Below, piece by piece: positions 45,891 through 57,810 of a DNA stretch of 64,000 nt (position 1 is the first letter of the stretch; every line of letters starts with the position of its first letter). The stretch comes from Blumeriella jaapii (Eukaryota; Ascomycota; Leotiomycetes; Helotiales; Drepanopezizaceae). The translations under genes and the position numbers were made by a program. The notes under the pieces are model-generated. The model was not told the origin of the DNA. It did no database searches and was given only the letters and a program-made list of their open reading frames with translations. Location of the stretch: contig VWND01000002.1 in assembly GCA_009599575.1 (NCBI GenBank), positions 310,001 to 374,000 on the forward strand, given 5' to 3'.

Positions 45891-48800
45891 GATACTATAG
45901 TCATGACAAGGTAGACATGCTAAAGAAAAGCAGAGCTACTGTAGGAGGAGGAAAAGACAGCAAGGGACGGACGCGAGTGGGGGGGGGGGGGGGGGGGGGG
46001 TGGAAGGAGACCAGAAGAGAGATGAGCATGAGAAACAAGTAGCGAGCGAGGTGGAAAGTCTTCCAGAGGGAGAAGGAACGCGTGCCATAGAAACCAACCT
46101 TCAAGGGGGCGCGCCGCCATCGGAGAATTGGGTATGCGCGCAGGGTCCGGCGTGGAGGGGAGAGTTTCAGGAGAGACAGAATGGCAGGTTGGGAATCCGC
46201 GGTTCTCGAGTCAGACCATGTACCGTACCGTGCTGTGCTGTGCTTATCGACGCGCCTGTACGCAGGCTTGTCGGATTTGGGTTATCCTTTTCTCGCCGGC
46301 GGCGGCGGCAGAAGAACGACGCTCGAACGACTCGGTCCCAGCTCAACCAAGGTTGGTACTGTATGTGTACTGTACTGTAACAGCAGAGGAGAGTTCGCAC
46401 CTGGGGGACGACCCCGTCGCCGCACGGCTGCCCAGAGGCACCGTTCGACCGGTGGGGAGAGAAGGTGAGACCGGCCTCACTTAATTAAGGATTATCCCGA
46501 TCAGTGATCAAGCAAATCCTCGGACCCTGAATTTGGTTTGGTTTTCCCAAAATCCCACCTTGGAGGAGGGAAAAAAGTGTAAAATGGGACGCTGAGCACT
46601 GATAGAGTTTGGTCTGGGGACTTGGAGGTGGTAGTAGCATGAACCGCCCCCTCTTGGCGCAGACAGGCCGCAACTCCTATTCTACAGTATGTACTGAGAG
46701 AGAGAGAGTATTCTCATGCGGGTACTGTACTTCTGTACCACCTGAAGTGTGGAGTCGGGCAACGCCGAGTCAGTCCATGGGAAAGTTACAATCACTGGCT
46801 CGGGGCGAGACAATGCAGATGATGGGAGAGAAGCCAAGAGGGGAGGAATAGCCCTGGCCGCAGGAGAAGTTGCACCGCTGGGTGTTTATGTTGCAGGGGT
46901 GGTTAAGCGAGTTCGAGGGTGAGGGTGAGATATTGCTGATCAGATAGCCGGTTTCTGAGGTCACGCAGAGAGAAAGAAAGTAAAACAAAGGTGCTCGAAG
47001 GAAGCATCCTTGGGATAGGGAGAGGAAGAGGGGATGGCTGTTGTACGTACAGTACATACCGGACCACTGCCCATCAGTTGCCACGGGCACGGAGCGTGGA
47101 AGCATCGCCACGTTGCGAGGTCGTCGATCCGTCAAGCCGATGTGGCGGGCGAAGTGCCGTACCCTAGTATTGGATAGGTGATGATTACTTCGTACAGTAG
47201 GGAAACCGTGCTTCGCATAAATATCAACACGCAGACTGGTGGCCGCGACGCTTTTCAACCAGCTGACAGGCTGTGTGCACTTCGGCATCCCGAATCCGCG
47301 AAGCTGTTAGCGAGGCGAAAATGATAGATACGTAAAGAGGAGAGGGAGGGCTCGGGGACTGGACCCTGTGGTAAGCGGCGAGGAGGGAGAAACAACAGCA
47401 GCCGGCCTGCAGGTTCCCGAGCTGCATGAAAAGGGGAAACAAAGCACCCCGCGTTCTGATCATGCGGGGAGTGTTTTCCTCCCCTTCTTCTCCGAGCTAA
47501 TGCTATGCGGTGCTTGCGAAAGGGTCAGGGGAAGGATCTCGGGTACTTGGGGTTTATGGCGGGTAGACAGATAGGATTGGCGTGAGATAGTCTGTGTGTG
47601 TGCAGACCGATGGGTGATGCCTACGGGGGTATCCAGGATGAGAGACGAAGAACTCCCGGTTGTATGGTAGGATAGATGCGCATTATGTATAGTGCACCGA
47701 GATGAGTCCCTGGTCCTCGTCAATTACGTGCTTGCTGGCTTGTCTAAAGCAAGGTGATCAGATCAGACAGCCATGACCTAGCGAGTGAAAAGGTGGAGGG
47801 ATATGGGAGGTCTCCATACTTGTTCAGCTGCCTAGTTGCATATCGGAGTCGTGGCGGTGCAGCCTATGGAATGGTAGGAGAGTAAGTAGTAAATGTAATA
47901 AAACCAGTAGTATTACATTTGCGTTGAAAACATCGCAGCCATGAACGCAGTTCAATGATTTCCGAAGAGATTTAAGAAATTGGCAAGAAAAAAACCATTA
48001 CATATCGTGTGCGTACCAAGGTAAAAATTCTCCATATCAAAACAGCTGCCATTGTCACTCGAGCTTTTCACTTCCGTTCGCGAAAGAGAAAACCAAAGTT
48101 CAAGAGCGTAAATCTTGATGCTGTGCTTCTCAGAGCAACTGATCAGGTTGGATAGGACCGTGACGAGAATCGGTAGGGCCGGAACGCTAGGTAAATCGTA
48201 GCTATCACAAAAGCCCACCACAGATCAAAAGTTATATGTCTGAGACGAAAGAAGAACTACGCCGCTGAAAAGCCGAGGCCGTAGACATACTCGAGAAAAC
48301 CAAACAAAAGAAGGTCGCTCGCTAAGCGACGATGGGCTTTCAATGCCAGTATTTGTCCATGGGCTACAAAACAAGTCAGAGGCTATCAGCCCCCGTCATC
48401 GCAACACACCTATTGTAAGATGAGTATGTAGTGATTTGTGGTTCATGTCTAATTTTTTTCAGATCGACAAAAGTGTAGGGATATGCTCTAGCATGAGAGG
48501 AACGCAAGAACGGAAAACTTCGAGATGGGTGTTGATGTATGTATCAGTAACAAAACTTAGAATGAGAGGGAAAATAACGCAAGAACCAAAAGGAGAGAGC
48601 GTAGAAGCAAGAAAAAAGCAAGCGAGAACAGATGCTCGGGATTTCGAGTGCTTCAGGATGGGGCCATCCTCTCTCTACGATGCCAAGAGCGTGGAAGAAG
48701 CAATGAATGCGTTTCTGGTAAGAGAGTGCTAAGAAAAGTGCAGCTGAAGGCGGCGAGAAGAACGAAAGCTGTACGAAATGGAATCGGGGATGTTACTTGC

Positions 48801-50560
48801 CCCGGGGAGAAAATGCCTGGGCTCGAGATGTGGTTTGAGAGCGAGACCGAGGAAGGGATGTGATGACCTCTCCGAGTGAAATAGATCAATTCGACAGTGG
48901 GGAAGCTGAGGCTGTTCAATCACCCGAATCAGATATCATTTGCTAGTAGGGAAACATCGTGGGCAAGAATGTTGGAAAATATAAATGAGATTGTAGGGAA
49001 GACCTACAGCACAGCACAACATGGAAGAAACGGTCATGTGATTATCACGTGACAGAGCGCCTAAAGCGTGCGTCTCGTATCACTCAAATGCTCGCACCTC
49101 AAGCAAAAGGCAAACAGAATCCCCCACAATTGATACAGTACAGGTCTTTGACTGCATCACGCATGATAAGACCAATCGAACCTAAAAACCGAATTATTTG
49201 CTGCACAACGTCGATAGACAACAGTCCCCCCGAAAAAGAAAAAAAAAACATTCCGAAATCCAAGAATCTCGGCAAGTCATAATCGCCTTGTGTGCCTATG
49301 TATGTACAGTACATTCATGGAAACGGTCGGGCAGCAATCCAATATCAAAACAAGCCGAAAGACCAAGTACCGGCATACAGTACAGTACAGTACATACATA
49401 CATACCACCAAGCACCGAACACGGAAACCCACCCACAGCCAATGCAGGGAAGGAAATGCGCCGTCGAGCAGCAGACTATCCGCATCTCATGTGCTATTAT
49501 TGATCGGGCAGCAATATCGAAAGCATCCACCCATCTTCCCAGGTCGGCAGGAACACGGTCGGCCCATCTACAATGACCCGACGCATCTCCCTACAGCAGT
49601 ACTGTGTACAGTACGGTAAGTAACGTTTCGACGGAAAGGGAAAAACAGGCGCGAAGAAGAAGAAAAAAAACCCAAAAAACGAACAGTGAAGAAGCAAAAA
49701 ATTGGATCGCCCGGGGTGCTGCATGCTTGGGGGACAAGGGACTCGGAAATCATTGATTGCATCGGCGGCGAGCAAACCTGCCTGGGCTGGTACCATGTAT
49801 GTATGTACTTCGTATGTATGTGTACTGTACACTGTGTACAGTACTGTGTGTACAGTACATAGTACTGTCCAATAGGCCGGATCGATTCTTCCAAGTTGAT
49901 CATCTCTCCCCTCACCGAACTCCCCTCCTGCTACAGGAAAGTAGTTTGCACTTCTACCGTCCAGTGACTCCGGGGATGGGTTGATCAGCTTGCTTATCTG
50001 TGGGTAGGTTGGAGTAGGTTCGTTCGGGGTGTAGTGATGGATGGGATTTGCTTTCGTTAACAGACTTTCACAGGCGGCTCTTCTCGGTCTAGACCTCGCT
50101 GCTCGTCGTATTGTATGTACATGTACTGTGTGTGTAGGTATGTACATGTATGTATGTGTAGGTATAGAAGTATACATACGGTATGCGCGATGTACTCCAC
50201 CTTTCCTTATCCGATGTTGTTTTTTGCTCGATATGCTGCTGTATAATACAACATCCACGAGAGCAGAAACCACGAGAGCAGAGACCGCGAGAGCAGAAGC
50301 TGCAGAGAAACACATACCCAACCCCCCCACAAGGCAGAGATTCCATCCTCTCTAGTCCCGTCCCGGGAAGTCGACCTCGTCCTCCTGGCCCAGTCAGGCC
50401 CGACGCATCACCGTCCCCCGGCTAATGCACGGGATGGGGTTTCTGGTAGTTAAGGGGGCAACAGAGCTTGCTTGCTTGCGTGGTAGGGGGAGGCGCATTG
50501 TGCATATGCGTATGCATGTACAGTACGTGTACATGTACAGGATGTATCTATCTACAGTAT

Positions 50561-50601
50561 CTGCATATGCATATGCATATGCGTATGCGTATGCGTATGC
50601 A
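50561..50601. repeat. (TATGCA/TATGCG)n hexamer repeat
   Basis: GCATATGCATATGC passes into GCGTATGCGTATGC, alternating purine-pyrimidine sequence with possible Z-DNA character. Confidence 0.85.
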
Positions 50602-52602
50602 ACAACGTTCGGGACGCTTGTGGAAGTACAGAAGTACTTCTTCTTTTGCTTCCATCTTCTTCTTCCTCTTCCTCTTCCTCTTCCTCTTCTTCTTTTTCTT
50701 CCTTTCTGCGTTATTATGCTTTGGCGATGCTTTGGAGGCTCCGACGTGGGTGCCGACACCGTACTTCCATGTCCTGCTGTACTGGCTTCTACGGAAGCAA
50801 GGAGCTCGGTCGATCAGCGCTGGGCATTGTGTTGATCATGGCGAGGGGTAACGGAGCAGCCACCGGTCATGCTGTACAGGACCAAGGCTCTGCTCTGTCT
50901 GCTCGCTGATCGGCTCGTCGTCGTCAACTCGTCGATATGCCTGCCTGCCTGCCTGCCTGCCTGCCTGACCTTGTTGGATGGGTTAGTCTTGTCTTCCGTT
51001 GCTGGGTGCGTTCCAGGGGTTTGTTTGTCCGCAAGTGCTAAAGTAGAGCGGCCTCTACTGTGCTGGACGGTATAGAGCTTAGAGCACCGGGCCCGCCCCT
51101 TGCGGCGTGGCGCTGGCTCGCGGGCCTACAGCACAGAGGAGTCCAGTATCAAGCACTGTACATACATGCTATACAGTACAGTACATAGCCCTTCCCATCT
51201 TTTCCCACGGGCCCGTCGCCGTGCCGTCGGGTGCGACGGATGGCGCCTTGGTCGCCGAGCTACAGTAGCACTTCTGCCCAACGAGCCGCCGTCCGCCGAG
51301 GCGCATCAATTGGGATCTTCGAGGCCACGGAAGGCTGACTGGCTGGCTGTTATCGAGGTGGGGTGCCTCGAGCCCGCGGTGGATGGAACCGGATGAAGTG
51401 AGATGGATGGGTTGGGGCGGTAGATGATCAGCTTTCTCACCTGTCTTTTGCCTGCCCTTTTCCCTCTCGGCCACAGCACAGCACCGCACAGCACAGGACC
51501 TACCTACCTACCTACCTACCTACCTACCTAGCTAGCGTAGAGTGCTTGTGCGATGATCCTGTCGCCTGGTGTTGGTTGGCGGGACGTCGAAAAGCGAGGC
51601 AAGGCCCGTTTCGCGCGAGAGCGGGCTACGCGGCCGGTCCGTCACGGTTTTTCTTCTTTCTCTCTCTCTCTTTCTTTCGTTCTTGGAGTTTGGCTTGGTT
51701 GACCTTAGGTGCTTAGCCTGACAGCAACTGCTCTCTCGAAGCCGATCTGTTCCCTCGAGCCGAGATACAGTACCTACAGTACAGTACAATTCTGTGCAGT
51801 ACAATACTGTACTGTACATCATGTTGTACTGACAACAGCCGTCTAGAAAATCCTCCCCTAGCTCGCTTATCGAGTTTCACCTGTTCAAGTTGCTAAATAA
51901 GATACCTACACTACGGGCCGGCGGCTCTTACACTCCGTCCGAAGGGTATGTACTGTATGTGTGTACTGTAAAGTAGCATAGCAGGCTAGTGCGCCGCCGC
52001 CGGTGAAAGGTCGAACGTGGTGGCGGTGGCGCTGAGCAGTGTGCAACATGGTACGTACTCACTGCACTAAGTAGCCGCTGTCAATCAGCATGTGGCGACT
52101 GGCGAGCTGTCTGTGTGGTTGCGGTCCTGTACCGTACTGTACCAATTGCCCAACCTAGAGAGAGAAGATGGGAATCTTTTGATGCGAGGATTGGTGATGA
52201 GATGGGATGTGCTTCTTCCGCAGGTGGAAGGTATGCCACGCACGTGAGACAACCTTTCCGCGTAGGCAGGATCTATCTGTATTCTGTTCTCTGCGATCGG
52301 CTCTCTGGGAACCACTCTCGAAGATGCTACCTATCTCCTCGCCTTTTCTCGCGGCTGTATGTACATACTGTATGTACTGTACATACTTCTCGATAGCTTG
52401 GAAACCGAGGTACCAAGCCAACCCGCGAGGAACGGAAGGCCTCTCTCTCAGCAGACCCGATCCAAGCCCACTCAACATGAAAGTACTGCAACTTACGGAG
52501 GATTAGTCCGTTCTTCCTTTCTTCCTTGCTTATACTTTTGCCTATACTTTCTACATACAACAAACCTTTCCCTACGCTGACGACGAAGTGTCTGTAAGCA
52601 GG

Positions 52603-52854
52603 TAAACTCCCGAAAGGCAAAGCGCACAAGGCGAAGTTCCTCAGGTCAAGTGCATAAGGCAGAGTTCCCAAGACACACCTCCGGAAGCAAAATCCCCATC
52701 GCAAATTCCCCGAGGCAATGTGCCCTAGGCCAAGTTCCTCAGGAAAACTTCCGGAAGCAAAATCCCCAACGCAAAATCTCCGAGGCAGAGTTCCAAAGGC
52801 AAAATGCCCAAGCCAATAGCCCCGAAGCACAGTTCCAAAGGCAAAACGCCCAAG
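52603..52854. repeat. 14-bp minisatellite, 18 units, with a 70-bp higher-order period
   Basis: The stretch divides without remainder into 18 units of 14 bp, consensus about GCAAAGTTCCCAAG. A set of five successive units recurs: the units beginning 52659 (GCAGAGTTCCCAAG, ACACACCTCCGGAA, GCAAAATCCCCATC, GCAAATTCCCCGAG, GCAATGTGCCCTAG) correspond one by one to those beginning 52729. Antisense frames read as repeated Phe-Gly-Thr-Leu-Pro peptides, which I take to be a by-product. Confidence 0.92.
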
Positions 52855-52861
52855 CCTGCAA

Positions 52862-52962
52862 AGTAAGGTGTGTGCTGTAAGTAAGTAATGTGAGTAAGCA
52901 AGTAAGCAAGTACGCAAATAAGCACATAAGCAAGTAAGCAAGTAAGCAAACAACGCAAACTC
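52862..52962. repeat. AAGTAAGC octamer repeat
   Basis: GTAAGTAAGCAAGTAAGCAAG-type tetra/octamer repeat following directly on the 14-bp array. Confidence 0.8.
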
Positions 52963-52995
52963 AAGTTACGAAGCGCGCGCCCAAACCCAAACGTG

Positions 52996-53070
52996 GCGAA
53001 GAAGAAGAAGAAAAAGAAAAAGAAAAAGAAAAAGAAAAAAGAAAAAAGAAAAAAGAAAAAGAAAAGAAGA
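52996..53070. repeat. GAA/GAAAAA microsatellite
   Basis: Purine-only run of GAAGAAGAAG passing into (AAAAAG)n. Confidence 0.85.
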
Positions 53071-53346
53071 ACCCCCCAGCCCCGTAAACAAGCAGCCAAA
53101 TCTCCCGCCCACGCCACAGAAAAGTAACGCGAAAGCACGCAACTTCTTGCTTTCTCGAAAGGTTTACCTTCGGACGGAAATGCGCACTTACTTACTTACT
53201 TGCTTGCTTACTTGCATACACACTTACATACACACACATAAACACACACACATACATATAAACATGTAAATACAAGCATACACATGTACAACACACAGTT
53301 CTTATCCGCTCTCGGAAAAAGGCACCGAAAGTGCAGAACCCAAAAC

Positions 53347-53425
53347 CCAAACCCAACCACACCACACCACACCACACCACACCACACCAAACCAAACCAA
53401 ACCAAACCACACCAAACCATACCAG
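53347..53425. repeat. (ACACC)n / (AAACC)n pentamer repeat
   Basis: Pentamer array that switches from ACACC to AAACC units. It produces open frames on both strands. Confidence 0.85.
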
Positions 53426-53465
53426 CCGAGCCGGGCCGGGCCCGATCGATGTTTTTTTATATACA

Positions 53466-53469
<4 letters not shown>

Positions 53470-53510
<41 letters not shown>
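53470..53510. repeat. Poly-T tract, 41 bases
   Basis: Uninterrupted T run; length uncertain in any assembly. Confidence 0.95.
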
Positions 53511-53541
53511 CCTTACAAGCGCACACCATCCAATAACGCAA

Positions 53542-53598
53542 ACCATCAATCATCCCAAACCATCAATCATCCCAAACCATCAATCATCCCAAACCCTC
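53542..53598. repeat. 17-bp tandem repeat
   Basis: ACCATCAATCATCCCAA occurs three times in tandem, followed by degenerate copies to about 53632. Confidence 0.85.
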
Positions 53599-54655
53599 AT
53601 TATCCCAAACCATCATCAATCAATCATCCCAAGACCTTCCTCCCTCACTCTCTCACTCACTCCCTCCCTCAACATGCTTTTTCCTCCCCGCGCCCTTCCC
53701 TTCCCTGCCCTGCCCTGCCCTGCCCTGTCCTGCCCTGTCCTGCCCTGCTCTTCCTGCGGTCGCCCCCCTCGGGGTTTCGTCCGTGTACTGTACTGTACAG
53801 TACAGTACTACTTACTGTGCAGGATAGAGTAGTACTGTATATACAGTCTGTCTATGTGTAGGTAGGTAGGTATCTATCTATCTGAGGATCGCGTATCTCC
53901 GTCGAAACGGGATCCGGAGGCCCCGCTGTGATGATGCGCGCTGGGATGCTTGTAGAAGGTGTGTTTGTTTGTATGAGGTGTGTTTGTTTGTATGAGGTGT
54001 GTTTGTATGAGGTGTGTTTGTTTGTATATGTGTATGTATGTATGTGTGTATGTACAGTACAAATATTCATATATACATAGGTAGATACTGTACATACAAT
54101 ACACACATACATATACATACATACGTATAAATACAAACATATAAATACAAATATATATATACATATACAATACATGTACAGTACGTGCAAGTTCGAGATA
54201 GCGATGCAGCGGCGTTTCAGCACCCTGCTATGCGGTTTGTTTGTTTCTTTCTTTCCTTGTTTGTTTCCTTCCTTGTTTCCTTGTTCCCTTGTTTCCTTGT
54301 TTGTTTCTACCTCTCTATCTAAGGTACCTACCTATCTATCTCTATCTCTCTTCCTATCTTAAGAACAGGGGGGATCCACCCACCCACCACCAGGAAACAA
54401 ACTCCCCCTCCCCTTCCCCCGCTTATCCTCCCCATGGCGACGGACCTCGCTCCGCCTCGCGTGACGACGAGGACGACGACGAGGACCGGGTCGTGGGGAG
54501 AAGTACTGTATTTGCTTGTTTACTTACTTACGTGCAGTACTTACGTGCAGTTTAGTACTGTACGGTACTTACTTACTGACTGTACGGTACAGGGTTGCCA
54601 TTTTACCTCCGCACAACCATGCCATGCCATGCCATCCATCCATCCATCCGCAGTA

Positions 54656-54700
54656 GCCATTAGCCATTAGCCATTAGCCATTAGCCATCAGCCATTAGCT
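54656..54700. repeat. (TAGCCAT)n heptamer repeat
   Basis: Six copies of the 7-bp unit, one with a T to C change. Not a telomere-type sequence. Confidence 0.85.
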
Positions 54701-56749
54701 CTGTGTGTACAGTACGGTACGGTACGGAGGCATGTACAGGACATACATAGCATTTTCCGGAATCCCGGCCCCCACACGCGGCAGGCAGGGGTGAGACACG
54801 GATCAGGGGGGCTGGGATGTCGGGGATGTACAGGATATACTTACTTGCTGTGTTGTACTTACTTGCTTACTTTGTGTATGTATGATGATGTGCTGAGTGT
54901 TTGTGTTTGACTCTGGTTTTCTTTCTTTCTATTTTTAGGCAGGAGAGGAAGGGGGGAGGGGTACTTCAATGATGATGATGCTGATAATGATGATGATGAT
55001 GTGTCGATGTGTCGATGTTTCGAAGGAGAAGGCATGTGGATGTGAACTTGAGAAGGGCAGGGGAAGGGGCGTGATGAAGTAATGGAAGGTATGCGATGGG
55101 GTTGATGTATGTACAGTGTTTCACCGTGTCGCGTGTCTTGTGTTCGCGTGAGGATCCGATAAATAAACATAAACATGGATCGAAACCAATGCGTGTAGGC
55201 ACTACATGTACGGTGCATCCGATGTTTAGTACTCCACACACGACGTAGAAGTACGCCTACTGTACTGTACACACAATGATCTGGACTCGAGCCGAGTTGC
55301 AGGGTTGAGTGAGGGTTTCCTACCCATCGGCCCGTTCTGCTCTGCCACTGCCATGCGAGGCTAATTGGGCCGTCACTCCGTACGTCGGGTGGCTGGCACG
55401 TTGAACTGCGACGGGCCGTTGGTTTCCTTGGCTCCCTGGGAGATAGGTGATAGCGGATGGTCGGACGAGCCTCCATTCCATTAGATTCCATTCCATTCCC
55501 GCTGGTTGGCTGGCCAAGTGTCTGGCTTTTCTTTTTTCCGTTTTTCCTTTTGCGCTGGATTGGGACGACCTGAGACAGAGAGATTCCATCGATGGGGGGT
55601 CGCTTCATCTCGATGAGTGCCGCGCTTGACTCTGAATGCTGGCGATGGAGGGAGAGCTTTCCCCACAGCATGGCCGCGCACCGTACCGCCGCGCACCGCA
55701 CCGCACAGGCTCCAGAATGGGTTTGAAGTAAAGTGAAGCCTTGGGGGTCGAGAATAAGGGACGTACGTGTTGCCAGGATGTTGGAGGGGAAGTACCCTTG
55801 AGGATAGGTCGTAGGGCAGAGGCAGGGAACATGGATTGGTGTGAAATCACTGGAGAAGGTCGACATGGACAGTCGGGTGCTTCTAGGAATCTTCTCCAGG
55901 TACACTCACTGTACTGTACAGTACACAGTACAGTATGTACAGACAGTAGGGACTGTACATACAGTACATACGTACCGTACCGTCGTGGCTCGTGCTATCA
56001 AAGTCGATGTAATGGTCGATACGGACTCGTCCGTACCAAGACCCGTCGTCGCTCTCTTACCCACAGTACCCGTCCGTGGCTGCTGCTCAGCGATCGTACA
56101 CACACACACTGGACGGTACCAGACACCCTCTGCTGCGCAAGATCTCGATTTTCTGCCTGGAACCAATGATCTCGTGGGGCTCGGGGGACGGCGATGACGA
56201 TCTGACTCCCTACGCGTTCTCCGTTGCCAATCCCCTGGCGGTCGTCCTGCCGCAGTCGCTGCTCTCTCGTCGGCCTCCAGCCGCTGCTGCGGTCTCTCGC
56301 TCGCGCCCGGCAACACAAACACCACCACTGGGAACCGGTTGCGGGTTGGTTGACTCTCGCCGGGCCACTCTCGCACATGCAGAGCAGAGGCAGAGGCAGA
56401 GGCAGAGGCAGGTCGATCTCGCTGTCGGTCTCGGCCGAGATGGCACTACCGACATGGAACGCTGCGACTACCTTGAGATTGCAGCCGATCCTCATGGCTG
56501 TCGAGCGGTAGCGCTGCCCATCACTGTGTGAAAGTATGATCGCGGCCGCGTAGTGGCTTCCCAGGAGCGCGTCTCCGTCTCCGTGTCCGTCTCTGCCCGC
56601 GGCGCGCGCCCGGAATGCCCTCAGCGACCGGGGGCACGGGGGCACGGGAGACACGGCGCGCAGCGCTGGACGCTGTCGGTTCCCCTGCATGACTGGGTGG
56701 CTGCGCGGCGCAGGGTCCGGAGTAAGCCCGTCTGGCCAGTGGAGCTATG

Positions 56750-56866
56750 GTGGTGGTAGTGGTGGTGGTGTGGTGGTGGTGGCCGTCGTGGTGGTCGTGG
56801 TGGTGGTCGTGGTCGTTGCTGTTGTCGTCGCTGTCGTCGTCGTCGTCGTCGTCGTCGAAGCCTCGT
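56750..56866. repeat. GGT/GTC trinucleotide-rich stretch
   Basis: Imperfect GGTGGT, GTGGTC and GTCGTC repeats. They create Val/Gly-rich and Thr-rich frames on the two strands. Confidence 0.8.
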
Positions 56867-57557
56867 TGACTCGGCCGTTGCACGCGGCTGAAAGTGGCCG
56901 AGGGGGAGGGGGAGGGGGAGGGGCAGGCCCGTTTGATCTCCCATACCCTCCCTCTCTCTCGCACCCGTCTCTTGGTCGAGCCGGTGGATTCTCTGGATAT
57001 CGGAGGAGAGGATCCTCACCGTCTGTGGTGTCTGTGGTGTCTGTACTGTGTGCTGTGCTGTGTATGGTGTACTGTGATGTGTACTGTGTACTGTAGGTCG
57101 AGTAAGTATATTCAGCACACACAGCAGCACTGTGCCCGAGTAAGGCAAGGCTGCAAGGCTGGGATGGAAGGCTGGCGGCGAAACACAGTTATGCCATGCA
57201 TATCAGGATGGGTGCAAGCCATGAATGCATTATTTCACGGCGGCACTGGGCTCAGATGCGGCGTTATGTACGGTTTGTACATCCTGCACATATTGTACTG
57301 TACATCCAGACAGCATACAGATACTCTGCGGCATCCAGTCCTTTTCCTTTCTGCGGCCCGCGCCTTTTCTCCCTCTGCTTGCACCGCATTCGCTTTTGTT
57401 GTGGTGGTGGTTTGTTGTCGTCGGCGCCTCTCTTTCTCCTCCATCACCTCTCCCTCTGTCCGCGTCCCTCTCCTCACGACCTCGACCACGGCCACGACCT
57501 CGACCATCCTCGACCTCGACCTCGACCACGACCACGACCATACACCACCACCACTCC

Positions 57558-57588
<31 letters not shown>

Positions 57589-57734
57589 ACCCCTTTCTGG
57601 CCTCTGACCCGCTCCGAGACACCGCAAGGACGACAACCCAAACGCAACGACGAACTGCGGCGGATATTTTCAAGAGTCGGCGTGTGCTCCTCTCCTTACT
57701 CCGGCCGCCCGTTGCAGTGCGTTCGCGCGGCATC

Positions 57735-57810
57735 GGTCCCGGTCCTGGTCCTGGTCCTGGTCCTCGTCCTGGTCCTCGTCCTCGTCCCCGTCCCCGTCCC
57801 CGTCCTGATA
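57735..57810. repeat. (CCTGGT/CCTCGT/CCCCGT)n hexamer repeat
   Basis: Pyrimidine-rich hexamer repeat in the possible leader of the Ras exchange factor gene. Confidence 0.8.

Noticed and set aside
52327..52953. 208-codon minus-strand frame with repeated Phe-Gly-Thr-Leu-Pro peptides
   Set aside because: A direct product of the 14-bp minisatellite; peptide periodicity follows the DNA unit and nothing is conserved outside it.
39786..53598. CRISPR-like arrays
   Set aside because: The tandem arrays have no repeat-spacer alternation, no associated genes, and the genome is eukaryotic.
54656..54700. Telomere-like repeat
   Set aside because: Unit is TAGCCAT, not TTAGGG/CCCTAA, and only about six copies are present.
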